Of a stretch of 5,878 nt of DNA, positions 1-5,878 are shown one piece after another. This stretch comes from Gammaproteobacteria bacterium (lineage in GTDB: Bacteria > Pseudomonadota > Gammaproteobacteria > Arenicellales > JAANXG01). Positions within the stretch are counted from its first letter, which is position 1, and every line of letters starts with the position of its first letter. Location: assembly GCA_018263405.1 (NCBI GenBank), contig JAANXG010000063.1:1-5878 (forward strand), written 5' to 3'. The notes under the pieces are model-generated. The model was not told where the DNA came from. It saw nothing but the letters and a program-made list of their open reading frames with translations, and did not search any database. Position numbers and translations under genes: made by a program.

Positions 1-1
1 G

Positions 2-667
2 TTCTCCGATCGCGGGATCGCGGCGCGCATACGCAACAAAACGCGCCGGCTGCGCAGACCGAATAGCCCGGTCGCCGGCTACACCCTCGGTTACGGGCTG
101 CGCCTGCTGGGCCGGTTGTTATACCGCGGCATCGGCCCGGGCGGCCCGGCGCGCTGGAGCCGCTTCGTCTGGACGCTGTGCCGGCCCCCGCGTCTTTGGC
201 CGCTGGTGATAACGGACTGGGTGCGTGGATTGAGCATGCGCGACTACGTCTGTCGCCACTTCGATGTTGAGCCCGAGCTCGCCCGGGAGGCCGCCCGCCG
301 AGCCATCGCCGACCTGCGGACGCGCTTTGGGGGCGCCTTTGCGCGCGGCGCGCTGACCGCGCACCTCGGCGCAACCGACGAAGGCCCCCGGCTGGTGCTG
401 ACTCTGCGCGGTGCGCTCGAGCGGCGCTTTTTCCGCCGCGGCCGGCGTCGTCTCGAGCGCCTGCTGCGGCTGCCCGGGGCCCACCTGACGCTGTGTATCG
501 AGCACCTTGCCGAGGGTCAGACCGACTCCCTGCACCGGCTTATCGCTTCGCTTGGACGCTACGGGGAACGCGTCACCCTGAGAATGTCTCAGGAGTTGCG
601 GGCGCGGCTGCCCATTGACCTGACCGGGATACACGTTCTCATCGAGCCCGCCCGGGCGGTCGCCTAA
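2..667 (+). CDS. C-terminal fragment of a large protein, possibly radical SAM family (5' end outside window)
   Basis: This frame is open from the first complete codon at base 2 to TAA at 665-667, so the gene begins upstream and 221 residues of its C-terminus are visible. Codons are strongly G/C-ending, as expected for a real gene in a GC-rich genome, and the antisense frame here is a shadow. The fragment is arginine-rich. It has a tryptophan-rich stretch near residues 50-75, then the motif GLSMRDYVCRHF at about residues 77-88. It ends in a compact alternating strand/helix region that closes with PIDLTGIHVLIE. From memory, GLSMRDY-type segments followed by such a tail occur at the end of some B12-binding or plain radical SAM proteins. 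The diagnostic CxxxCxxC cluster would lie upstream and cannot be seen, so the family is tentative. No transmembrane segment is evident. It has the same orientation as the kbl operon but is separated from it by 250 bases and a repeat element, so co-transcription is doubtful. Confidence 0.6.
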   Translation, partial: FSDRGIAARIRNKTRRLRRPNSPVAGYTLGYGLRLLGRLLYRGIGPGGPARWSRFVWTLCRPPRLWPLVITDWVRGLSMRDYVCRHFDVEPELAREAARRAIADLRTRFGGAFARGALTAHLGATDEGPRLVLTLRGALERRFFRRGRRRLERLLRLPGAHLTLCIEHLAEGQTDSLHRLIASLGRYGERVTLRMSQELRARLPIDLTGIHVLIEPARAVA

Positions 668-678
668 CTCCTTCAGGA

Positions 679-703
679 TGATATTGTCGTATTCAGCGAG
701 TCG
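679..703 (+). repeat. Degenerate third copy of the inner part of the flanking repeat
   Basis: Bases 679-703 align without gaps to 4727-4751, with about 19 of 25 bases identical. The shared blocks are TGATATTGT, TTCAGCG and TCG. It lies 57 bases upstream of the equivalent position in the better copy at 719-753 and in the same orientation. The similarity is weaker than between the two main copies, so this could be a decayed unit or partly coincidence. If real, it suggests a tandem sub-repeat arrangement such as those found at the ends of some insertion elements. Confidence 0.35.
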
Positions 704-718
704 GAGAGCCATTGGCCG

Positions 719-753
719 CTAGTGTACCCCGTCATTGATATTGCAACATTCAG
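719..753 (+). repeat. 35-base direct repeat, copy A (upstream of kbl)
   Basis: This 35-base segment begins CTAGTGTACCCC and ends CATTCAG. It matches 4710-4744 in the same orientation at 32 of 35 positions without gaps. The three differences (735/4726, 744/4735, 748/4739) are all transitions. Similarity fades after the terminal CAG. It lies 52 bases after the stop of the upstream partial gene and about 165 bases before the kbl start. A match of this length and identity is far beyond chance, so a shared origin is secure. What the element is (insertion-sequence end, MITE-like remnant or dispersed intergenic repeat) cannot be settled from this window. Confidence 0.85.
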
Positions 754-917
754 AGCGTGCCTGAGGCGCCAGTGGAAGGCGCGGTCCGCAGTGAATGCCC
801 AGTCCTTTACCAGGAAGCGCAACGCCCCAATGGTGGCTCAGGCGCGCTCCCTTCGGGCGGCCCGGGAAGCGGTCCTCCGAGTATTCTCATTTCTGACCGA
901 CGACTGAATCATTGACG

Positions 918-2108
918 ATGCCCCGATCGCTTATGCAGAACGCCGGGAAGACCCTGGAATCCATCCGCGAACAGGGCCTGTATAAACAGGAACAGGTCAT
1001 GTTGTCACCGCAGTCCTCGACGGTGCGGATCGCCGAGCGCGGCGACGAACTCAATCTGTGCGCGAACAATTATCTCGGCCTGGCCGATTGCCCCGAATTG
1101 ATCGAAGCGGCTAAACGGGCGCTCGATACGCACGGCCTCGGCATGGCGTCAGTGCGTTTTATCTGCGGCACACAGGATCTTCATAAGGAACTGGAGCGTC
1201 GGGTGAGCGAGTTTCTGGGTACCGACGATGCAATTCTGTTTTCGTCATGTTTCGACGCCAACGCCGGTGTGTTTGAAGCGCTGCTCGGCCCGGAAGACGC
1301 CGTGATTTCCGATGCCCTTAACCATGCGTCGATCATAGACGGTATTCGACTGTGCAAAGCCAAACGGTTTCGCTACGCCAATAACGACATGGGGGAGCTG
1401 GAAACGCGCCTCCAGGAAGCACGGAACGCCCGTTACCGGCTGGTGGTGACCGACGGCGTGTTTTCCATGGACGGGATCGCCGCGGATCTGGCGTCGATCT
1501 GCGAACTGGCCGAGCGCTATGACGCCCTGGTTATGGTGGACGACAGCCATGCCACCGGGGTGCTCGGCGAGCGTGGCTCGGGGACGCCGTCCCATTGCGG
1601 TGTGGCCGGGCGCGTCCAGTTGACCAGCAGCACCTTCGGCAAAGCTCTGGGCGGAGCCAGTGGGGGGTTTGTCGCCGGCCCCGGCCCCCTGGTGGAATTG
1701 CTTCGCCAGCGGGCGCGGCCTTATCTGTTCTCCAATTCCGTCGCGCCGCCCATCGTCGCCGCCACCTTGAAGGCACTGGATCTCGTTGAAAAGGACGACG
1801 CGCTCCGCCACCGTCTGCACGCCAATGCGAGGTATTTTCGCCGGCGGCTCGCCGGGGCCGGCTTCGAGCTCGTGCCGGGCGAACATCCGATCATACCGAT
1901 CATGATCGGCGATGCGCGCCGGGCGCGGCGATTCGTGGACGCCCTGATGCAAGAGGGAATCTACGTCACGGCATTTTCGTACCCGGTTGTACCCGAGGGC
2001 CGGGCGCGCGTTCGCACCCAGATGAGCGCGTCGCATACCGAAGAGCAACTGAAGCGGGCCGCCAACGCGTTCGCGCGCGCGGGGCGCGATTCGGGGATCG
2101 TTCCATGA
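918..2108 (+). CDS. kbl: 2-amino-3-ketobutyrate CoA ligase (glycine C-acetyltransferase)
   Basis: This cytosolic PLP enzyme cleaves 2-amino-3-ketobutyrate, the product of threonine dehydrogenase, with CoA to glycine and acetyl-CoA. It belongs to the alpha-oxoamine synthase group of fold-type I aminotransferases. The 396-residue product resembles E. coli Kbl (398 residues) throughout. Visible landmarks are CANNYLGL near residue 48, GMASVRFICGTQ near 75-86, and SDALNHASIIDG with the PLP-stacking His at 136. DDSHATG at 208-214 carries the cofactor-binding Asp and His. TFGKALGGASGG has the Schiff-base Lys at 242, and RVRTQMSASHT near 364 carries the carboxylate-binding Arg. The start is the ATG at 918, because the distance from it to the conserved GLYKQE segment equals that in E. 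coli. An in-frame TTG at 912 would add two residues, and TGA at 894 blocks anything longer. The Shine-Dalgarno sequence is poor. The last codons overlap tdh by ATGA, so the two genes are translationally coupled. Confidence 0.97.
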   Translation: MPRSLMQNAGKTLESIREQGLYKQEQVMLSPQSSTVRIAERGDELNLCANNYLGLADCPELIEAAKRALDTHGLGMASVRFICGTQDLHKELERRVSEFLGTDDAILFSSCFDANAGVFEALLGPEDAVISDALNHASIIDGIRLCKAKRFRYANNDMGELETRLQEARNARYRLVVTDGVFSMDGIAADLASICELAERYDALVMVDDSHATGVLGERGSGTPSHCGVAGRVQLTSSTFGKALGGASGGFVAGPGPLVELLRQRARPYLFSNSVAPPIVAATLKALDLVEKDDALRHRLHANARYFRRRLAGAGFELVPGEHPIIPIMIGDARRARRFVDALMQEGIYVTAFSYPVVPEGRARVRTQMSASHTEEQLKRAANAFARAGRDSGIVP

Positions 2109-3133
2109 AGGCGCTGGTGAAAAAAGAAGCGGTTCCCGGATTGTGGCTGGAGCAGGTGGATGAGCCGGTGCCGGATCCCAACGACGTGCTGATCCGGGTA
2201 GACAAGGCGGCGATCTGCGGCACCGATCTGCACATCTACAACTGGGATAAGTGGGCCCGGAGCGCAATACCGGTGCCAATGGTGGTCGGACACGAATATG
2301 TCGGTGTTGTGGAGCAGGTCGGCAGTGCAATAAAAACCGTCGTGCCGGGTCAACGCGTCTCGGGAGAAGGCCATATCATGTGCGGCGTTTGCCGCAATTG
2401 CCGCGGGGGGCGCGGTCATCTTTGCAGGGATACACGGGGAGTGGGCGTCAACCGCCCCGGCGCGTTCGCCGAGTACGTATGCATTCCGGCGGTGAACGCA
2501 TATCCGATCCCCGACGATATTCCGGACGATATCGCGGCTTTGCTGGATCCTCTGGGCAACGCGGTGCACACGGCCTTGTCGTTCGACCTGGTCGGCGAGG
2601 ATGTGCTGATTACGGGCGCCGGGCCGATCGGCGTGATGGCGGCGGCGGTCGCTCGGCACGTTGGGGCGCGGCATATCGTCGTGACGGATATTAACGATGC
2701 ACGGTTGGCGTTGGCTGCACGCATGGGTGCCGGCCGGGCGGTGCGGGCGGATCGTACGGATTTGAAAGACGTGATGCGCGAGCTCGAAATGCAAGAGGGA
2801 TTCGATGTCGGCCTGGAGATGTCCGGCAGCCCGAGCGCGCTGGCGGATCAGGTTCGCGCAGCGATGCACGGCGGTAATCTCGCCTTATTGGGGCTGTACA
2901 CCGACCCGCTACGAATTGATTTGAACGAGGCGATTTTCAAAGGTCTCACCATCAAGGGCATTTACGGCCGGAAGATGTTCGAGACCTGGCACAAATCGGT
3001 TGCCATGTTGAACAGCGGCCTGAATGTCGGGGAGGTAATTACCCACCGGCTGCCGTTTGAAGATTACGAAAAAGGATTTCAGGCGTTAAACGCCGGGAAA
3101 GCGTGCAAAATCATCCTGGATCTTCACGAATAA
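2105..3133 (+). CDS. tdh: L-threonine 3-dehydrogenase (zinc, NAD-dependent)
   Basis: This enzyme oxidises the beta-hydroxyl of L-threonine with NAD+ to 2-amino-3-ketobutyrate, which Kbl then cleaves. It is a 342-residue medium-chain zinc dehydrogenase (E. coli Tdh has 341). All key residues are present. The catalytic zinc site comprises C38, H63 and E64, with T40 and H43 of the CGTDLH relay motif. The structural zinc site is formed by C93, C96, C99 and C107. H90, next to that site, is in the segment SGEGHI typical of true threonine dehydrogenases. The Rossmann dinucleotide loop GAGPIG is at 171-176, followed by D195 in VVTDIN, which favours NAD over NADP. The near-complete agreement with the E. 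coli protein separates it from sorbitol or alcohol dehydrogenases. The ATG overlaps the kbl stop (ATGA), with a weak GGGGA ribosome site eight bases upstream, so it is probably translated by coupling. The protein acts as a cytosolic tetramer in known homologues. Confidence 0.98.
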   Translation: MKALVKKEAVPGLWLEQVDEPVPDPNDVLIRVDKAAICGTDLHIYNWDKWARSAIPVPMVVGHEYVGVVEQVGSAIKTVVPGQRVSGEGHIMCGVCRNCRGGRGHLCRDTRGVGVNRPGAFAEYVCIPAVNAYPIPDDIPDDIAALLDPLGNAVHTALSFDLVGEDVLITGAGPIGVMAAAVARHVGARHIVVTDINDARLALAARMGAGRAVRADRTDLKDVMRELEMQEGFDVGLEMSGSPSALADQVRAAMHGGNLALLGLYTDPLRIDLNEAIFKGLTIKGIYGRKMFETWHKSVAMLNSGLNVGEVITHRLPFEDYEKGFQALNAGKACKIILDLHE

Positions 3134-3150
3134 CACCAAAGCGAGCAAGC

Positions 3151-4713
3151 ATGACCGAACAAGACTCCGCTGCCCCGCGCCGATCGAGACGGCGTAACAA
3201 ACGCCGGAAAGCCGGTGACACTCCACTCGCCCTGGAACAGCTGCCCTGGGGTCAGCTGCGGTATATCGATCCGCCCACCGAACCAGTGAACGCCGAGGGG
3301 GTTGCCCGCATCCACGATGCCGCGATGCGAATCCTCGAGGACATCGGCATCGAGTTTTTGCACGTGGAGGCCAAGCAGGTCCTCAAGGCTGCCGGATGCA
3401 CGGTGGATCCCGATTCGGATAACGTGCGGATGGATCGGGGATTCGTGATGGAGCAGGTGGCCAAGGCGCCGTCGTCGTTCACCATCACGCCGCGCAATCC
3501 GGATCACCGCGTCGTCATCGGCGACGGCCACGCGGCATTCGGTCAAGTGGCGAGTCCGCCGAACGTCTCCGATCTGGACAACGGCCGGCGCGGCGGCAAC
3601 CGGCAGGATTTCCAGAACCTTTTGAAGCTCGCCCAGAGTTTCAACTGTATTCATCTGATTTGCGGTTACCCCGTCGAGCCGATCGATATTCATGCCTCCA
3701 TCCGGCATCTCGATGCCATTTTCGATCTGCTGACCTTGACCGACAAGGCCATGCAGCCGTATCCGCTCGGCAAGGAGCGTATCGAGGACGCCATGGAGAT
3801 GGTACGGATCGCGGGAGGCTTGAACTGGGAGGAGTTCAAAGCGACGCCCCGAATGTTTACCAACATCAATTCCTCTTCGCCCTTGAAGCACGATTGGCCG
3901 ATGCTGGACGGTGCCATGCGCATGGCGCGGCACAAGCAGCCGGTGATCGTCACACCGTTCACGCTGTCAGGGGCGATGGCGCCGATAACGATTGCAGGCG
4001 CGGTGGCCCAGCAGACCGCGGAGGCCCTGGCCGCGATCGCGCTGCTGCAGGTGGTGCAGCCCGGCACGCCAGTAGTTTACGGCTCGTTCACCTCCAACGT
4101 GGACATGAAAACCGGCGCCCCGGCGTTCGGTACACCGGAATATATGCGTGCCACCCAGATGTCCGGACAGATGGCGCGCCGGTATAACCTGCCGATGCGC
4201 GTATCCAACGCGAATGCCTCGAACGTTCCCGACGCCCAGGCAACCTGGGAGAGTGTTTACTCGCTGCAGGCGGCTTCGATGGCCCACGGAAACATCGTCT
4301 ATCACGCCGCCGGATGGCTGGAAGGCGGGCTGTGCGCGAGCTTCGAAAAGTTCATTATTGACTGCGAATTGCTGCAGCAGTTGACGTATTACCATCAGCC
4401 GGTATCGGTCACCGACGACGATCTCGCCGTCGAGACGATCAAGGAGGTCGGCCCCAACGGTCATTTTCTGGGTTGCGCGCATACCCAGCAGCGCTACAAG
4501 ACCGCGTTTTACAGTCCGTTTCTGTCCGACTGGAGCAATTTCGAACAGTGGGAACAAAACGGCTCGGTAACCGCCACGCAGCGTGCCAATCGCATCTGGA
4601 AGCAGGTCCTCGAGGAATACCAACCGCCAAAAATGGATCCCGCGATCAGAGAAGAACTGGAGAGTTTCGTCGAGCGGCGCAAACGCGAAGGCGGCGCACC
4701 GATGGATTTCTAG
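3151..4713 (+). CDS. MttB-superfamily (trimethylamine/betaine:corrinoid) methyltransferase, non-pyrrolysine type
   Basis: The 520-residue product looks like a member of the trimethylamine methyltransferase (MttB) family. These TIM-barrel proteins move a methyl group from a methylated amine to a cognate corrinoid protein. Family-like stretches are the region after ARIHDAAMRILEDIGIEF (53-69), NSSSPLKHD (240-248), SGAMAPITIAGA (273-284), PGTPVVYGSF (304-313), DAQATWES (361-368) and HAAGWLEGGLCASFEKF (385-401). The frame has no internal stop, so it lacks the amber-encoded pyrrolysine of archaeal MttB. It is closer to the non-Pyl branch, whose studied members use glycine betaine, proline betaine, carnitine or gamma-butyrobetaine. 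The substrate cannot be read from the sequence. The N-terminus has a very basic tract (residues 9-20). The ATG at 3151 is chosen because it follows tdh by 17 bases with a weak GCGAG site. An upstream in-frame ATG at 3103 would run back into tdh. The TAG stop lies inside repeat copy B, yet the C-terminal GGAPMDF looks complete. No corrinoid protein or corrinoid:folate methyltransferase is encoded nearby. Confidence 0.92.
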   Translation: MTEQDSAAPRRSRRRNKRRKAGDTPLALEQLPWGQLRYIDPPTEPVNAEGVARIHDAAMRILEDIGIEFLHVEAKQVLKAAGCTVDPDSDNVRMDRGFVMEQVAKAPSSFTITPRNPDHRVVIGDGHAAFGQVASPPNVSDLDNGRRGGNRQDFQNLLKLAQSFNCIHLICGYPVEPIDIHASIRHLDAIFDLLTLTDKAMQPYPLGKERIEDAMEMVRIAGGLNWEEFKATPRMFTNINSSSPLKHDWPMLDGAMRMARHKQPVIVTPFTLSGAMAPITIAGAVAQQTAEALAAIALLQVVQPGTPVVYGSFTSNVDMKTGAPAFGTPEYMRATQMSGQMARRYNLPMRVSNANASNVPDAQATWESVYSLQAASMAHGNIVYHAAGWLEGGLCASFEKFIIDCELLQQLTYYHQPVSVTDDDLAVETIKEVGPNGHFLGCAHTQQRYKTAFYSPFLSDWSNFEQWEQNGSVTATQRANRIWKQVLEEYQPPKMDPAIREELESFVERRKREGGAPMDF

Positions 4714-4744
4714 TGTACCCCGTCACTGATATTGTAACGTTCAG
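4710..4744 (+). repeat. 35-base direct repeat, copy B (at the mttB-like stop codon)
   Basis: This is the second copy of the 719-753 repeat, in the same orientation, with 32 of 35 bases identical. It begins one base before the TAG stop (4711-4713) of the methyltransferase gene, so the element supplies the stop codon. It fills about half of the short gap between that gene and the convergent sulfurtransferase. It contains the palindrome AACGTT (4736-4741), which in copy A reads AACATT. I find no strong stem-loop with a T-run, so it is not an obvious intrinsic terminator. Confidence 0.85.
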
Positions 4745-4790
4745 CGGCTCGAACTACCTCCTACATCGTCATGTCATTTCGTCGGAACAC

Positions 4791-5609
4791 TCAGCTTTCC
4801 ACGGGCGTTTCGGGGTCGTTGCCCCATTCGGACCAGGAACCTGCATAGCCCTTCACCGATTGAAAACCCAGGTGTTTAAGCATCACGTACGTGTGCGTGG
4901 AGCGGTGGTGGGTATGACAGTACGTGACAATGTCCTTGTTTTCGGTGACACCCCGGTCCGTCAGCATTTCGCGCAGGATGTCGTCGGAAAACAGCCGCGT
5001 GTCATTGGCCCGGTCGATGCAGTCCAGCCAGTTCAGATTGACGGCGCCGGGAATGTGCCCGCCTTTTACCGCGCGCACCTTCGTCCCCGCGTATTCCTCC
5101 GGCGTGCGCGCATCCAGCAACACCAGACCGGGGTCGCCCAGCCGCTCCAGAATCTCATCGCGAGTGGCGACCGGGTCCAGCGTATATTCTATCGTTCCGT
5201 AGTCGCGGGCTTCCGGGCTACGGCTTTCCGTGCTGACCGAGAGGTTTTCCGCGGTCCAGGCATAAATGCCACCGTCGAGAACGCCGGCTTGGGCGTGGCC
5301 GGCGGCGTGGAGATTCCAGATCAGGCGGCAGGCTTTGCCGCCACCCTCGTCATCATAGGCAACGAGCGCGTGCTCGGGCGTAATGCCGGCTTCCGAGAGG
5401 GTGCGGGAGAACGATTCGGGTTCGGGAAGATGCCCCGGCGCCGGCCGGTCGCCGCGAACCAGCTTGCTGTATTCCATCCTGAGGGCGCCGGGCACATGTG
5501 CTTGAGCGTAAGTCTCCGGATTCCCGAGATCGACGATCACCACATCGCCGCGATCCAGTAGCGGTTTCAATTCCGAAGCTTCGATAATGACGGGGATTTC
5601 CAGGCCCAT
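4791..5609 (-). CDS. Two-domain rhodanese-type sulfurtransferase (thiosulfate/3-mercaptopyruvate sulfurtransferase family)
   Basis: This soluble enzyme has tandem rhodanese domains and transfers sulfane sulfur, through a cysteine persulfide, from thiosulfate or 3-mercaptopyruvate to an acceptor. With the ATG at 5609 it has 272 residues, close to the usual 270-285. The N-terminal domain (about residues 5-120) carries VDLGNPETYAQAHVPGA. At the active-site position it reads YDDEGGGKACR with Asp in place of Cys, as in the inactive first domain of this family. The C-terminal domain (about 140-270) has LLDARTPEEYAG, GGHIPGAVNLNW and the catalytic loop CHTHHRS with Cys at 231. It ends in the conserved GSWSEWGN. 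That loop differs from the CRKGVT loop of classical rhodanese and the CGSGVT loop of mercaptopyruvate enzymes, so the donor is uncertain. An in-frame ATG at 5666 and a TTG at 5684 exist, but the extra residues do not look like family sequence. The gene is convergent with the kbl operon and shows no functional link to it. Confidence 0.92.
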   Translation of the reverse strand: MGLEIPVIIEASELKPLLDRGDVVIVDLGNPETYAQAHVPGALRMEYSKLVRGDRPAPGHLPEPESFSRTLSEAGITPEHALVAYDDEGGGKACRLIWNLHAAGHAQAGVLDGGIYAWTAENLSVSTESRSPEARDYGTIEYTLDPVATRDEILERLGDPGLVLLDARTPEEYAGTKVRAVKGGHIPGAVNLNWLDCIDRANDTRLFSDDILREMLTDRGVTENKDIVTYCHTHHRSTHTYVMLKHLGFQSVKGYAGSWSEWGNDPETPVES

Positions 5610-5878
5610 GCCGATGCTCTGTCTAGCCTCGATTTCCACGGTACCGGGTTCGCCTAACAAACCCATCGGTTGGCATACTAACAACGATTAAGTCGGATCG
5701 CCAGGATTTCACGGAGAAATTGCTTTCCATCTGTAATCGGAGGCGCTGCCGAACAATTCCGGTATGCCTGCCCATTCCTGGGATGTTAGTGATTTATAGT
5801 ACGGATAATGACTATTTACTGTGTGCTTCATAAAGCTACATCTTATTTTTCATTCGAGGGATAGGGATAGAATACAGT
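5610..5878. other. Intergenic region upstream of the sulfurtransferase, AT-rich at its right end
   Basis: No supported gene lies here. The open frames are only a few dozen codons at most. Since the sulfurtransferase reads leftwards, its promoter should be in this stretch. On the minus strand an AT-rich TACTATAAAT block (about 5791-5800) could be a -10 region, but no clear -35 partner is visible. Base composition falls sharply from GC-rich coding sequence to about one-third G+C over the last 88 bases (5791-5878). Those bases include a short GGGATA tandem near 5858-5869. No tRNA, riboswitch or transposase fragment was recognised. Confidence 0.4.

Larger units (their letters stand above)
668..917. 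other. Intergenic region upstream of kbl, containing repeat elements
   Basis: This 250-base gap lies between the partial upstream gene and kbl. It contains a degenerate repeat unit (679-703) and a well-conserved repeat copy (719-753). It also holds a possible GC-rich hairpin at 851-869: CTTC and GGG pair with CCC and GAAG, with a two-base bulge and no T-run after it. The promoter of the kbl-tdh-mttB-like operon should lie here. A TATTCT hexamer at 882-887, about 30 bases before the kbl ATG, could be a -10 box, but I see no convincing -35 partner. A 61-codon open frame starting with GTG at 722 lies wholly inside the gap and begins within the repeat. I do not consider it a gene. Confidence 0.5.

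Noticed and set aside
119..712. A 197-codon minus-strand open frame across the left gene.
   Set aside because: It is antisense to a frame with good codon bias that is open from the window edge. The protein shows no recognisable family features and is a GC-rich shadow.
851..869. GC-rich stem-loop before kbl as a terminator of the left gene.
   Set aside because: The stem has a bulge, there is no T-run after it, and it is almost 200 bases past the stop codon. It is mentioned only as a possible hairpin.
722..907. A 61-codon plus-strand frame in the gap before kbl.
   Set aside because: It has a GTG start inside the repeat, no ribosome site, mixed codon use and no recognisable motif. It is probably spurious.
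4711..4737. TAG at the end of an MttB-family gene as a possible pyrrolysine codon, with read-through to TAA at 4735-4737.
   Set aside because: Pyrrolysine in MttB lies well inside the barrel, not at the last codon. Read-through would add only seven unrelated residues, and the TAG is part of the repeat. It is a normal stop.
4745..4790. Bidirectional intrinsic terminator between the convergent genes.
   Set aside because: No stable stem-loop with a T-tract was found. Only short direct repeats (GTCATGTCAT) are present.
5586..5595. A ten-base match to the reverse complement of the repeat (AATGACGGGG), as a possible inverted partner end.
   Set aside because: It lies inside the sulfurtransferase coding sequence, extends no further, and a ten-base match is expected by chance at this scale.

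Overview
The window is bacterial DNA of high GC content. The Kbl and Tdh proteins resemble the E. coli enzymes along almost their whole length, which suggests a proteobacterium, probably a gammaproteobacterium. I cannot name a genus from the sequence alone.

Layout. Positions 2-667 (+) hold the C-terminal part of a very GC-rich, arginine-rich gene whose start lies outside the window. It is tentatively the tail of a radical-SAM-type protein. A 250-base gap follows (668-917) and contains a repeat element. Next comes a tight + strand operon: kbl (918-2108), tdh (2105-3133, ATGA overlap with kbl) and an MttB-superfamily methyltransferase gene (3151-4713, 17 bases after tdh). A short convergent gap (4714-4790) separates it from a two-domain rhodanese-type sulfurtransferase on the minus strand (4791-5609). 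The last 269 bases (5610-5878) are intergenic and turn distinctly AT-rich towards the right edge.

How the genes work together. Tdh oxidises L-threonine to 2-amino-3-ketobutyrate. Kbl cleaves that with CoA into glycine and acetyl-CoA, and the two enzymes form the classical threonine-to-glycine route. The third operon member belongs to the family that moves a methyl group from quaternary or tertiary methylamines to a corrinoid protein. It has no internal amber codon, so it is a non-pyrrolysine type, and no corrinoid protein is encoded in the window. A link between threonine or glycine catabolism and methylamine or betaine demethylation is therefore suggested by gene order but not proven.

The most notable unexplained structure is a 35-base direct repeat (32 of 35 identical, all three differences transitions). 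One copy lies just upstream of kbl (719-753). The other begins one base before the mttB-like stop codon (4710-4744). The two copies bracket the whole kbl-tdh-mttB-like operon. A weaker third copy of its inner part lies at 679-703. This looks like termini of a mobile or dispersed element, but no transposase is visible.
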